A stretch of DNA of 41,327 nt from Chara braunii (Eukaryota; Streptophyta; Charophyceae; Charales; Characeae): NCBI GenBank assembly GCA_003427395.1, contig BFEA01000006.1, forward strand, positions 4,358,870 to 4,400,196, written 5' to 3'. The position numbers were made by a program, and so were the translations under genes. Below the pieces are notes generated by a model. That model saw only the letters and a program-made list of their open reading frames with translations, was not told the origin of the DNA and searched no databases. Positions 9,001-19,278 of this stretch are shown here, one piece after another. Each line of letters opens with the position of its first letter. Position 1 is the stretch's first letter.

Positions 9001-12000
9001 CAGAGAGACTGAGGCAGCGAGGCGGTTACATGTCGGCAGGGAGAGAGAGAGAGGGAGAGAAGGACGCGATACGTGGCAGGGCTGCGCGTGATGCAGTGAT
9101 GCACGAAGAGGGAGTCAACTCTCATTTGTGAAGGAGATACTAGTATTTCGTCGGAGTCAGCTTGCTTGGAGTTGGGGTAGCGATCTCCAAAAACGTGGTA
9201 CGCTGCTCCATCGTTGACGTAGAGGTGGTAGTAAATGGGAGCACAAGGAGCTACATGCAAGGACGAAGGGCGACACCCATCACATATGCGCTCTTGGCGT
9301 CATGAGAAGCGGCTGATATCCAGCAGTAAATGTCCCGCCCTGTCACGCTTTATCCCCGTCATGCTAATGAGGGGAGGAGACTTGCACGACGCTTTTCGGT
9401 GACGAAAACACGGCTGTTCCCTCGTCAAGAAGAGCGCGCGACTATTCGGAGAGAGGGATAATAGATCCATGCCCTTTTGGTTGATGTCACCGTTAATTCC
9501 ACTTGGATGGTACAACGAGCAGACTTATCTTGCGCTAATTGGTCTCGTGCCTTGGCCTTGGGACTACATGGCAATCACAACGTAGAAGCATGTGAGACCC
9601 AAAACAGCATGAACGCGGTGGGTGAATGGTACTCATGAGAGAGAAGGAAATCGAGCTATAAAGGGAGAGGCGGGTATTCCCTCTTTTGTTGTCATTATCA
9701 ACAGTCGGGCCGGAATGACTTTCTGATTCACCCGTAGAAGTGACGAGTGCGCAAGTGGCTTGAGGATAGGAAGTGATTGATGCGATTGAAGCGTTTGATT
9801 CATATGCTACAACTCGTCACTTCACTCGCGGGGGTCCACTCCTGTTGATGCTGATTCTTCGTTTTAGCTGGTCGTCCTGCCTGCCTATAGTGGCAACGAG
9901 TTGCGCTGAGACTTGCGAGGGCGTGCAATTGATTCAATCGCCCTTCATCGGTATATCTTTCCCTTTATCATCACGAAGTTGTTCATCCATTTCTTTTCTA
10001 CTTGCATAAGACAGTGCTCGTGATACGTGTCAGTCCTGAGAGGAAGGAAAAAGTGCGCGAAGGGAGATCGAACATGATCTGGGAAACGCTCATTCTTGTT
10101 GACGTCATGAGGAAAAGTTCTATGCACTGATTGTCGCTTCATGTCTCTTCCTAGGTGTAGCCAGCTTATATACACTTGTGCTAGAACCCGTTCCAATCAT
10201 TATAGTCGTTCCAATACAGTCGATGTATGATTGGTGGGACACAATGTTGATTATCGCCAATACTGAAAATAGGTGTGAGGCAAAGAGAGGGAGGATGCAT
10301 GTATGAGTTTGTGGTGCGCACGGAAGAACTAGAGGGCTAGTATGGACAAGAGCGACGTCAGTAAGAGGGAAGGTAGTGTTGGAAGAGAGTGGCACGGATG
10401 TGCAGAGAATATCTGAACGCCGACAAATAAGAAAAGTAGTCAGGTTAGTCGAAAGTAAGAGATCGCTGAAGCGCATTGGCGTTGTTCTGCACTGACCTTG
10501 AAGGGCGATCGCCTTGGCTTCACGTCGCCTATTCCAGCGGTTTGACTTTGGTGAGCCTTCATCTGTCCTGTCACAGCTCTTTGTCTAGATCTGGTTAATC
10601 CCCATTCCCAGTCAGGAAGTCTCTGAGCTCATGAGACTGCAGTACTTGAGTGTCCGTTTGGAGCCGTTCTTGCAGCTGACCGAAGAGTATTCATCATAGT
10701 TAATCAAGAAACGAGTTATAGTCGCTTGTTGCTGCATCAATTCTATTATCCGAGCGTAACTCTAGTCTCACTATGCTGGTTTCCAGAACCGTAACCGTGA
10801 ACTATCAGACTGCAGTTACACCGGCTTTTTGGGAGTATGTCAAGGGCGATCTGGTTATCCTCGTGTGAACGCCATCCACATCCGTAGGTATAGATAAGCT
10901 CATCAGTGAACGGATTACGAAGATGGTGAACCTAGTGCTGAAAGCAGATGGAGTGTCTGAGTTGGAATGATAAATGGTAACAGTGATCAAATAAAAGGGG
11001 GAGCTTAATCACAAATAAAGCCTCTGATCAATTTGTTTGAAAGCCTCCTCGCGTCCCTGTTTCTTTTGTTTTCTTGGTTTTCTTTTGCATTCTCCCCCTT
11101 TTTCTATAAATCTACTCACTGCTGCCATTGCTCCCCTTCATTCGCTTCTTTGTATCTCTCGTTGCAAAGGCAATCAATGCGATGTGACCAAACACGGCCC
11201 ACTTAATTGGATTGACGAGCTTGAGGGCATTCCCAAACTGTAGGTGCTCTCGTCAAAGCTCCAACTATCTAATTGAGTGGGACGAAACTGAGTGACCCTG
11301 GACCTATCCTGAGATAGGGGTAAACTGATCTCGTCCACTCACTTGCAAGTGATGAGCAAGAGGAAGTTTGTGATAAGAAGAGTTGCCTATCTCCTGGGCC
11401 CCCTGGCCAAGTACCTGCTTGATGTTGACTGATAGACTATCTGTTATTCTGAGACATGTTTGCCTTAAACGACACTTAAATGAGAAGTGCGCACAAGGAA
11501 TAGTAGAAAAGCAGAGAAAACCCAAAACTAAGCGTAGTATATTATCTAAATGAGTAACACCGTATCGGTACAGTGACCGAAAGCACAATTCTCAGAGGAT
11601 TTCCATGTGGTAGCCGTATATTATCTAAATGAGCAACACCGTATCGGTACAGTGACCGAAAGCACAGTTCTCAGAGGATTTCCATGTGGTAGCCGGGACG
11701 GCTGTGTCCTAATTTAAGTCCTGTACTGGGACTAATCATAAGAGTAGTCCTCAACATTTCGATTTCAAGACTGATTGCTCCATCCTACTTGATTAATTTC
11801 CTCATCTTGCAATTTGCTGAACCAATCCAGAAATGATATACAAGGACTAAAATTGACCATGCTCTGTACTGTTAGAGTCATTCATATTACGATTAGAGTA
11901 GTTGCTCTTGCTATTTGTCCGTGAGGCCTGTCTTCAACAACACCCTAAGACATATGCAGAGAGAGGGCTTGATTACATGAAGACCCCCCCCCCTGCATCA

Positions 12001-12976
12001 CAAAGTTGTTCTCAATCATCAACGACGCTTGCCCAGTGCGCATGCAACAGACATTTCTGACACAACCCCTAAACAGTATATGAAAAAAAACGTTGAGCAA
12101 TTGTTATCAGTGTAGTACATAAGGAAGGCCTAGGTTGGCAAGTCGCAGTATGCTCCATCAACTGGACTGTGTGCCGATTATCCATGCTTTTTCATCTGAT
12201 CAGAGATTACCCCATGCCGTAAGTTGTATAGTAAAAAGAAAGGAAGAAAAAGCAACAAAAGGGCCATGCAGCAAATGGTGCGGTGCCTAGCTTGAGTTTA
12301 CTCCGTACTGTGACTCATAACTGATCACTAGTCAGACTTAGTGCAACGCCACGATCAGTTAAGACTGTCCGAGATGCTCTGGATGACGTCTCTCCGACGA
12401 ACGACCCTAAGCCATGCCTAGGCTAAACTTATCCTAGGATGGCCCTGTGGATAGACTACTTGCTAGTGGCATTTGACTCAGACATGTGGAGTTAGCATTG
12501 GATCAAATGTCGTAACGAAGACTCAGGCCGAAGAGCCCGATGAGGCTATTAAGGGAGGTGCCGGCGTCCGAGTGCTCTATTCTTCCTTGTTGCTATTTTA
12601 TCTCATCTGCCTAAGACAATGATTTGCAGATCTCGCTGCCTGTAAACAAAGGATACACTATGCGACTCTCTGTGCCTTTTACAAATGATTCAACACTTAA
12701 CAAAACTTATGTAAGTGCTTTGATGTGAAGAGCCCCAAACGATAACTCTCTCAGTGTCCAGCTATAATTACTATTAGCTGCACTTATCACGTTTGCCTTG
12801 TTTTGAGAAGGGGGCAGTGCTCTTAACATCTCGTATCGATCGTAAATTCCTATGAAGCATCTCAACCAGACCTGTGCCCAATGACACCACATGTTAATAA
12901 GGAATTTGGTTGCAGAGAGAAAGATCAGACAAGAGAGAAGACGTTGCGAAGGGTTACTGCAGACTTCAAAGACTGA
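9001..12976. other. Long stretch without recognisable genes
   Basis: Only short, unconvincing frames are present on both strands. Apart from the 79-bp duplication at 11537-11694 I see no repeat, RNA gene or domain. Base composition is unremarkable. This is probably old intergenic or unrecognised transposon sequence. Confidence 0.5.
11537..11694. repeat. 79-bp tandem duplication
   Basis: Two adjacent copies, 11537-11615 and 11616-11694, differ at only about two positions (GAGTAACAC versus GAGCAACAC; CACAATTC versus CACAGTTC). The near identity implies a recent tandem duplication compared with the surrounding decay. Confidence 0.95.
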
Positions 12977-14189
12977 GTGGGAAAGGAACACTTGCTAGTC
13001 ATGAGAGACAAGATAGACAAGCACATGGCGCACTACCGGAAAGAGAGCGGTAGGAACAATCAGTGTGTCCACAACATTGATACAACAGATCGAGCTAGGG
13101 AGACCACCAAAGTCCGTCAGCAGTCATATCAACTCATGAGCACAATCCAATCATTCTCAATGCAATGGGTCTTTGTAGAGAGATTGGAAGTGAGGACACG
13201 TTGAGAGTGACCTGCACCCTGCACAGGAACAAGACCGAAGGCTGGGAAGAAAGTGTGGTTCAAAACATCCATCATCATATAAAGCTCGTGATGGAACAGG
13301 CGTTAGAGTTAGTGAAAGACCAAAAACTTGTTGAGTACACCTTCTACATTCATGGATCAGATGAGAAACTACACAGCACCCTCTCAACCGTAGGACCTAT
13401 TGATCATGCAAGGAGGGTTATTGTTGGTAAACAGTGAAATGATCTGGTCACTCAGTTCAAGAGGAACCTGCAAACATTCGACAAAAACAGGCTAGGGAAG
13501 GAGAGTGAAGTATCATCAGCGCAAACTACATCTTATCATTAGGAACCAGATAAGAAGTTGGTCATAATTGGATACACGTTAAACTATCAGAAGTCAAGCA
13601 GTGAAGCAATCAACATGGTCAACTCATTGGGACGATCAAGTAAATTAAAGAGACATCAGAACGCAGCAACAGCATCACTCACATGAGTACAGTTCAATCG
13701 TTTCCAGTCAATGAGTCAGTCTCGACCAACCTCAACCGGACCGCCTTCAAAGATGCTTTCCAGTATCAGTACCTAAGTGCCTTCTATTTCAGACAGGGAG
13801 ATCTGTCAATCTTCGTTGTTCACACCAGTTTTGTAAAAGGTACCATTCATGATCTGAGACTCTACGTAAAGAAGCACAAAGAGACTCATGAGTATTTCGA
13901 CTCAGTCTGTGTCACAACAGTCGGGTATCTTGAGGAGAGAGAGAGAGAGCTTGATGAGAGAGGTACTAAGCTGATCCGCAACTTCGGTCCCAAGCTCTAC
14001 TCTGACTGTCCCAAGCCTCCAGTACCTTTCACTCTCTCAGACGGCTCTTGCTGGGGTGACTTGGTTGATTTGGCCAAGAGATACATTTCCCCTACAGTGA
14101 TTGACTACGAGGCAGTGACTGAACCATCCGAGTTTCTACACCTCAGACGAGGAATTTTCTCTCAGCCATACCTTCCTACTCTATGGTAG
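12977..14189 (+). pseudogene. Decayed coding region of unknown family
   Basis: Three overlapping or adjoining plus-strand frames give sensible protein-like sequence: 12977-13204, 13165-13680 (with in-frame TGA at 13435 and TAG near 13540), and 13683-14189, which is 168 residues uninterrupted. The last contains FVVHTSFVKGTIHDLRLYVKK and a charged helix EERERELDERGTKLIRNF. The segment around 13137 (MSTIQSF) resembles that at 13683 (MSTVQSF) in protein and DNA, hinting at repeated units about 546 bases apart. I do not recognise the family. It could be a broken host gene, separate exons, or an ORF of an unclassified transposon. No function is proposed. Confidence 0.4.
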
Positions 14190-14296
14190 GAGTTTTGTGC
14201 TACGGTTGACTTCAGTATCATGGGACTTGGGTGGAAATGCTTAGAACTAGCAGGCTTCAGGTGACTCTATATCTCGATACCATAATCTTAGAGAGC

Positions 14297-14632
14297 GCTG
14301 TCGAGCGCATCGGTCCGGCACCACACGCGGCAGCGTGGGACCCTCTCGGCCGCGTCACGCAGGAGTTGGACCAACCTTGCCGCGAACACACAAATGGAGC
14401 TTCCTTAGGCCGCTCCGGCCGAGTGCGCCAGCCATACCTCTCGCGAGCCCCTACGACAGGATAGGGCCTACGCGAGGCACAACTTACCTCCACCTTACGG
14501 GAGCTGTCACCTCCCTTTGGTGGGCGTATCCCCGCGGAACTACCAGTCCACAGTACGAAAGCTAATCAGTTGCAATCGCAGAGGTGGACCAGCCGAGGGT
14601 GTTTCTCGTTCGCTGTAGCATAGGGGGTACGC
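14297..14632 (+). repeat. Left inverted repeat
   Basis: Aligns with the reverse complement of 21974-22299 at roughly 80 percent by eye. Shared blocks include GCTGTCGAGCGCATCGGTCC at the outer end, GAGTGCGCCAGCCATACCTC, GAGCCCCTACGACAGGATAG and GAGGTGGACCAGCCGAGGG near the inner end. It contains short internal palindromes (for example GGCC-GCTCC-GGCC). Reading frames here are shared between the copies but carry no known domain. Confidence 0.85.
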
Positions 14633-15016
14633 GCGGTAATACGCCTATCGGGCCCGCACGCGAGCCAACGTCCTGGGGGGCTGAAGTCCCAAGCACGGCT
14701 CGTCGTCGGTCGACTAGGACGCATCCCACACACCACGCGCACACCACTTTACGAACACAAAAATAAAACACACATACACACGAAACGACACAACACGAAC
14801 AAACGCGACAACGCTCCTAGCCCCTCAATAGCCAACCCATAACTTTCCGATGCGGAAATCGGATAGGCGTCACGGGCGAGACTTAATATAAAACCGCGCG
14901 GACGCAGGGCCTACTCATATCGACTAGCAATGCAAACGCACGCAAGCAGGCGCAATGATGGCGTACTATGTAGTGCCCATAATCAAGCGGTCCCTCGTGG
15001 ATCCAAGTACCGCTTA

Positions 15017-15220
15017 TGACACTCAAGTGTCAGACTCGAAGTGTCGTGAGGGTCTAATCCTTCACGACATTGCGCGGCTGAAGGAATAGTCGTGCAGCCG
15101 CCGCGAGACCCCCGACCTTTGGTCTGGGCGTCTCGGTAGGCAAGGCACTCTGCACGGGGGCAGATTCCTTCCCTGCAGAGTCTAGGGCTTGGGATGTCCT
15201 GGACAAGGACCTTGAATCCC
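15017..15220. repeat. Six back-to-back hairpins
   Basis: Consecutive near-perfect hairpins with little sequence between them: TGACACT/AGTGTCA (15017-15032, loop CA), TGTCGTGA/TCACGACA (15042-15069), GCGGCTG/CAGCCGC (15074-15101), CGAGAC/GTCTCG (15104-15135, with inner ACC/GGT), ACTCTGCA/TGCAGAGT (15147-15181), GGGAT/ATCCC (15191-15220, with inner TGTCC/GGACA). Stems are unrelated in sequence, so this is not tandem duplication of one hairpin. The DNA or an RNA copy could fold as a row of stem-loops. Confidence 0.8.
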
Positions 15221-15382
15221 GGCCCAGGACCAACGTCCGACTATAAAAATCTCTTAAAAAGCAAAGGATAAAAGGGGATCTTCCTTTTCTCTCAGGTCAT
15301 AATCAGGTTAACCCTTGCGCACGATCACAGTAAGCCGCGTGCATACCCGAGGCAAGTACAAATATATACGTAAGTCTTATTT

Positions 15383-15435
15383 ATATAGGACGATCACTTC
15401 TCACAGTCACAGTGAGGCTCCTCTCAGCTATATAT
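15383..15435. repeat. Nested hairpin
   Basis: Outer stem TATATAG (15383-15389) pairs with CTATATA (15429-15435), and inner stem CTCAC (15401-15405) pairs with GTGAG (15413-15417). It belongs to the hairpin-dense interior of the 14.3-22.3 kb segment. Confidence 0.6.
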
Positions 15436-15547
15436 GTATGTAATCGCTGGCACTCACATCAGACTTATATAAATTCTAGAAAGGCAGTTTTCTTACGGGA
15501 AGCGCTGTCGAAATTTCCTTAGTTTAGAGGAGTTACGTTATGACAGG

Positions 15548-15821
15548 TGGCAGAGTTGGCAGTCCACTCTGTATAGAGGAAACCCAGCCAAAGGTTTGCC
15601 TTTTCGTTAAACCCTGACTTTGGACTAGGTTCAGGCCTAAATTGGCTACCAGAAGGTTAGATGGGGCCACCATATAGAAGATGGTTCGCATAAGGCTTAC
15701 AAATTTAGTCTTGGGCATTGACCTGTCTTGTGTTACAGGCCAGCTTGATCGATCTGATTCAGGACTTGGGCTAGGGTCAGTTGATCCCTTGAGGATCATC
15801 TGCTGTTATCGTTGATAACAG
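15548..15821. repeat. Hairpin series
   Basis: Perfect short stems include CAGAGT/ACTCTG near 15550-15570, ACCAT/ATGGT near 15669-15685, TGATCC/GGATCA at about 15782-15798, and CTGTTATC/GATAACAG at 15803-15821 (loop GTT). None encodes a recognisable product. Confidence 0.6.
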
Positions 15822-16149
15822 GTCGGTTGCCGATTCGTCGGTTTGCGACTCAACTCCAATTCACTCCTGCCACTCAACCTAAAGGCTTTAGCCTTGTGAT
15901 TGAACTGTTTTGTTGTGTTTTCACCCGGACTTTATTGAATGGCCATCCAACGAAAGTACTGAGTATTTATTTAAGAGTTGCACGAGTGAGGCTTGTATGG
16001 CTGAAGCGAGGGGTATTAGTGCAAGGAATGGTTGAAGTTGACCCCGTGTAGTGCGTGGACTTCTGGATGAATCTTTGATGTGATTGCAGGTATGGTTGTG
16101 GTTCGGCATAAAAACAGGAATAGTCTTTGACTTTCTGAAGTCCAATTTT

Positions 16150-16350
16150 GTCTAACTCCCTGAATTAGTAAAAATTTGGGCAGCACCCCCTTTAGAAAGG
16201 GAGACTTCCCAGATTTTTACTAGTCCATATATGATTCAGATAATTGGACTTGTGGAAAGTCAGCGATTTGTCTAACGTCTTGGATTTGCAGAAATTTCAG
16301 CAGCGCTTCCCGTAGGAAAAGTAGCTTACCAAGATTTATACAAGCCCAAG
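16150..16350. repeat. Pair of related compound hairpins
   Basis: Two diverged copies of about 115 bases. The first has an outer stem of 15 pairs (TAGTAAAAATTTGGG with CCCAGATTTTTACTA, one T-G pair) around an inner CCCTTT-AG-AAAGGG hairpin (about 16166-16222). The second (about 16283-16346) keeps the layout with a changed inner stem, CTTCC...GGAAAAG, around CGTA. Retention of pairing despite sequence change argues that folding matters or that copies arose through a fold-back mechanism. Confidence 0.6.
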
Positions 16351-16454
16351 TATGAGAAAATACCTCAGATAAATACAAAAATCGAACTAAGTAAAAAAAA
16401 CTATCTCAGAAAATGCAGAAATTGAATCTAACTTCTATAGCTCTAGCCCATGGC

Positions 16455-16511
16455 GAGCAACTACAACAACTACCTATCAACTCAAACTCAGACTAGGTAG
16501 TGATGTTGCTC
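16455..16511. repeat. Long two-part hairpin
   Basis: GAGCAAC (16455-16461) pairs with GTTGCTC (16505-16511), and ACTACCTA (16469-16476) pairs with TAGGTAGT (16494-16501), giving 15 pairs around a 17-base loop. It directly precedes the hairpin family at 16638. Confidence 0.75.
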
Positions 16512-16637
16512 AGTCACATGCACGCCAAACCACAAAGGTAAGTACTCTCACCATCCCCAAGTTGATTTAGCAAACATTAGTTCATAGACTTTCAGTGATT
16601 TAATCCTCTATACCCTGTTTACACAAGGCATTGGGAT

Positions 16638-17446
16638 TGGCATTTCGTCTTGGAAACAATGCCAGCCCCCTGCCTTAGTTATACACGAACAGGTTGCACA
16701 ACTACTTTTCCCTTCATTGGGCATATGACTAAGCCATTCATCTTAGAAACCATGCTTAGTCGCCCTGAACTGTTTAAATATCCAAGTTATATATATATAT
16801 ATATATATGCACCTTAGTCTTCAAAACGAGGGCGTAGGGCTGAGCCATTCATCTTAGAAACAATGCTCAGCCTGCCCATGTTACCTTCAGTTATAACTAT
16901 TGATTATACTCTCTTTGCTTGTGATAAGGCTATAGCCAAACCATTCATCTTAGAAACAATGCCTGACTAACCTTGTTTGTATATAAGTACATATATACAC
17001 CACATTATAGAGAATCCTATTCCTTTGTTCTCATTATGGTCCTGAGGCCTCAGACTTAGACCATTCATCTTAGAAACAATGCTCCCTCGAAATAAAAACA
17101 ATCAAGGAGAGATGAGCCATTCATCTTAGAAACAATGCTCAGCTCTCCCTTTTCAGTACACATAAAAAAAGCAGAGTACCCTGGGGCTGACCCAGAGACT
17201 GTTCAGAAACCACCCAAGTAAAACAGCGGTCAGACCATTCATCTTAGAAACAATGTCTGGCCCTCAAAAGTCAAGCAAACAATACCCCTAAGAAATAAGT
17301 AGCCAGGCCATTCATCTTAGAAACAATGTCTGACACAATTAAAGAAACAGAGCAACCAAGCCATTCATCTTAGAAACAATGTTTGGCCCTTCAGAAAACA
17401 GAGCAAAACACAGCAATCAGGCTATTTATCTTAGAAACAATGCCTG
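16638..17446 (+). repeat. Ten-copy hairpin family with covarying stems
   Basis: Ten copies of CATTCATCTTAGAAACAATG (first and last slightly changed) at about 16641, 16735, 16846, 16941, 17061, 17118, 17236, 17309, 17361 and 17423, irregularly spaced. CATT pairs with AATG around a 12-base loop. The bases outside also pair, but differ between copies: GACTAAG/CTTAGTC, GGCTGAG/CTCAGCC, GGTCAGA/TCTGGCC (one T-G), CCAAG/TTTGG (one G-T), TCAGG/CCTGG (one T-G), TGAG/CTCA, TTGG/CCAG (three pairs). One unpaired C usually separates the two stem parts. Copies at 16941 and 17061 have lost the outer pairing. The conserved loop with compensating arms is what selection for a stem-loop would leave. No product or family is known to me. 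Confidence 0.85.
16787..16808. repeat. (AT)n microsatellite
   Basis: An AT dinucleotide run lying between the second and third members of the hairpin family. Confidence 0.9.
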
Positions 17447-17744
17447 GCCCTATAAGACCCGTTCAATCGCAAGCAAAACTGCCTTTCTCCCAACCTTCCC
17501 CCTGATGCAACCCCTTGTGACAACCTGCTTTCAGACAAACAAGAAACTGAAACTGCCATTATACAAACATTCCTTTAGTTGGTCTGATTTGTGTCATGAA
17601 AGTCAACTCAAAGTCAAAGTAAGGGTGGCATACAATGCAGTCAGCCAATACATATGGGGAGGTATAGATAGGGGTTAGACTGGGTTTGTAAAGGAAGCAA
17701 TGGTTACCTTTCAGTTCCCTGCCTCCAAAACTCCTCCTGAGTTC

Positions 17745-17824
17745 CGGCAGGGCTCCCGCAATCGGTGGGGCGAACCTCCCACAGAGGCCTTGGCGCGGAT
17801 TACGGGTTGCAATCCCGCCTGCCG
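17745..17824 (+). other. tRNA-like cloverleaf, doubtful
   Basis: A 7-pair outer stem (CGGCAGG at 17745-17751 with CCTGCCG at 17818-17824) encloses a CCTC-CCACA-GAGG hairpin and CGGG-TTGCAAT-CCCG immediately before the 3' acceptor strand. The 80-base size and arm order mimic a tRNA. Against it: the T-arm has only four pairs, its loop reads TTGCAAT rather than TTCRANY, and no clean anticodon arm is seen. In a region full of hairpins this may be chance or a relic. Confidence 0.2.
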
Positions 17825-18548
17825 CCTTCCTCTCAGAACCAATAGACTAGACTCAGAATAAGAAAGGCAGGAGAAGAGAAGTTCAGACGCTCAGATCCAA
17901 GAAGGGTGCACTCAGACTCGCGTAAGAGGGCCTTGAATCCTTGACGCGCCTGAGGACCCCGCAATGATGGCCAAATCGTAGCGAAGATGGTCAAGTTAGA
18001 GTCGAATCGTCGACTGTCGACAGCTGACTCCCCCTGATGACCTTCCAGTTCACGACAGCTTGTCCCTTCTACAGCTCAACCGCCTCTTCAAGTTCGCCTC
18101 CCCAAGCTGCTGAGTTACGCAAGGCCCTGCAGCCTTGTTAATCTGGTGTTGTATAGGATGGCCTTACAGCACAACCTAGAGGAACTTAGGGGCGCGCCGG
18201 TCAGTTAGCACGTCTGCACCTCCACGGTCAGTTTATTGCTCATTCGATCAACAGATTGAGCCGCTCCTCGGCCGACCGGTAACCTGCCCCCTTGCCCCAT
18301 TCCCCGTACAACTCCCTTTAGCGGGTAAGTGATGCCTTGGCCAGCAGCCAAAGAAACAACCCGTTTGACTGCAGCAGTAGCAGACACAAACAGACGCGGG
18401 TTTCAATCATATATGCTAACGCCAAGGGCTGGGTACGGTCTGACCCGTGATGGAATCTGGCACACCGGCTAAATGCTGCACTTCGCGGCAAGCACGTACT
18501 GCACCATACAACTCCTCACCTCCATCTAGCTCCTCGGCTCTGCATGTA

Positions 18549-18937
18549 TCGCAACTCCTCCAAGGTAAGTACCTACCTTTTTCCCTGCCGTCTTTATCTC
18601 TCCCCACTCATTGTCTTTCCGCTGGCTTCCACTCACGCGGCTCATGGCCCACTGGCTGTGTGATTGCACTTGGCCGTAAGCACGACCATGTTCTATTCAC
18701 CGGGAGGGCTGTCTAGCCAGAACGGTGACCGAGCTCTAGGACAAAGAGGAAGGTTGTTGCGATCCCAACACGCGCCAGGTCGACGAGAATAAGGCCTGCG
18801 CTCCAACTTACTACAATTGTAAAATGGGAATGGATCTTCCGCTAGAATGAGGAAAGGTGCATACCTTCGAAGTCGTTCTTGTCGCGCGCAGCTTGCCGTG
18901 GCTCGACTTTCGCTTCACCGCTCTAAGGTAGGTACCC
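18549..18937. repeat. Two AGGTANGTACC palindrome/donor-like modules
   Basis: AGGTAAGTACCT at 18563-18574 and AGGTAGGTACCC at 18926-18937 are each followed by a pyrimidine-rich run. The same motif, AGGTATGTACCT, occurs in both LTRs of element B (26635-26646 and 40599-40610), also next to CT-rich sequence. The 18.55-kb copy shares its upstream GCAAC...TCCTC with the LTR copies. The motif is nearly self-complementary and contains a GTAAGT or GTATGT splice-donor-like core. Confidence 0.5.
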
Positions 18938-19278
18938 GTTCTCTCTCTTCTTTTACTAATCATCTCTTCTACTAACTTTCACCCTTATCCGATGACAGAT
19001 TCGGACTCGCCATGCCAAAGAAACCCTGTCTGTTTCCCCTCCTGCCCGTATTCATTAACTAACGGCCGAAGTCAAACATTTGTCCACCATCCCGATTCCT
19101 GGGCGCACCTGGCTCGAATCCGCGCTAGGTTCATTCATCCATTTCCCCCCCTTCCTCGACACCCTCCGCGCAGGCACACTCTCTCCTACTCCACAACACA
19201 ACACTCTAACACGCAAACTAACCGCATGATCCGACTCGCCCTACCCCTAAACCTCATATTAGCACTTTACCCCGCCTG

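Noticed and set aside
16638-17446. CRISPR-like array (short repeats with variable spacers)
   Set aside because: Spacing is irregular (52-120 bases), the repeat flanks pair with each other, an AT microsatellite interrupts it, there are no cas genes, and the context is eukaryotic.
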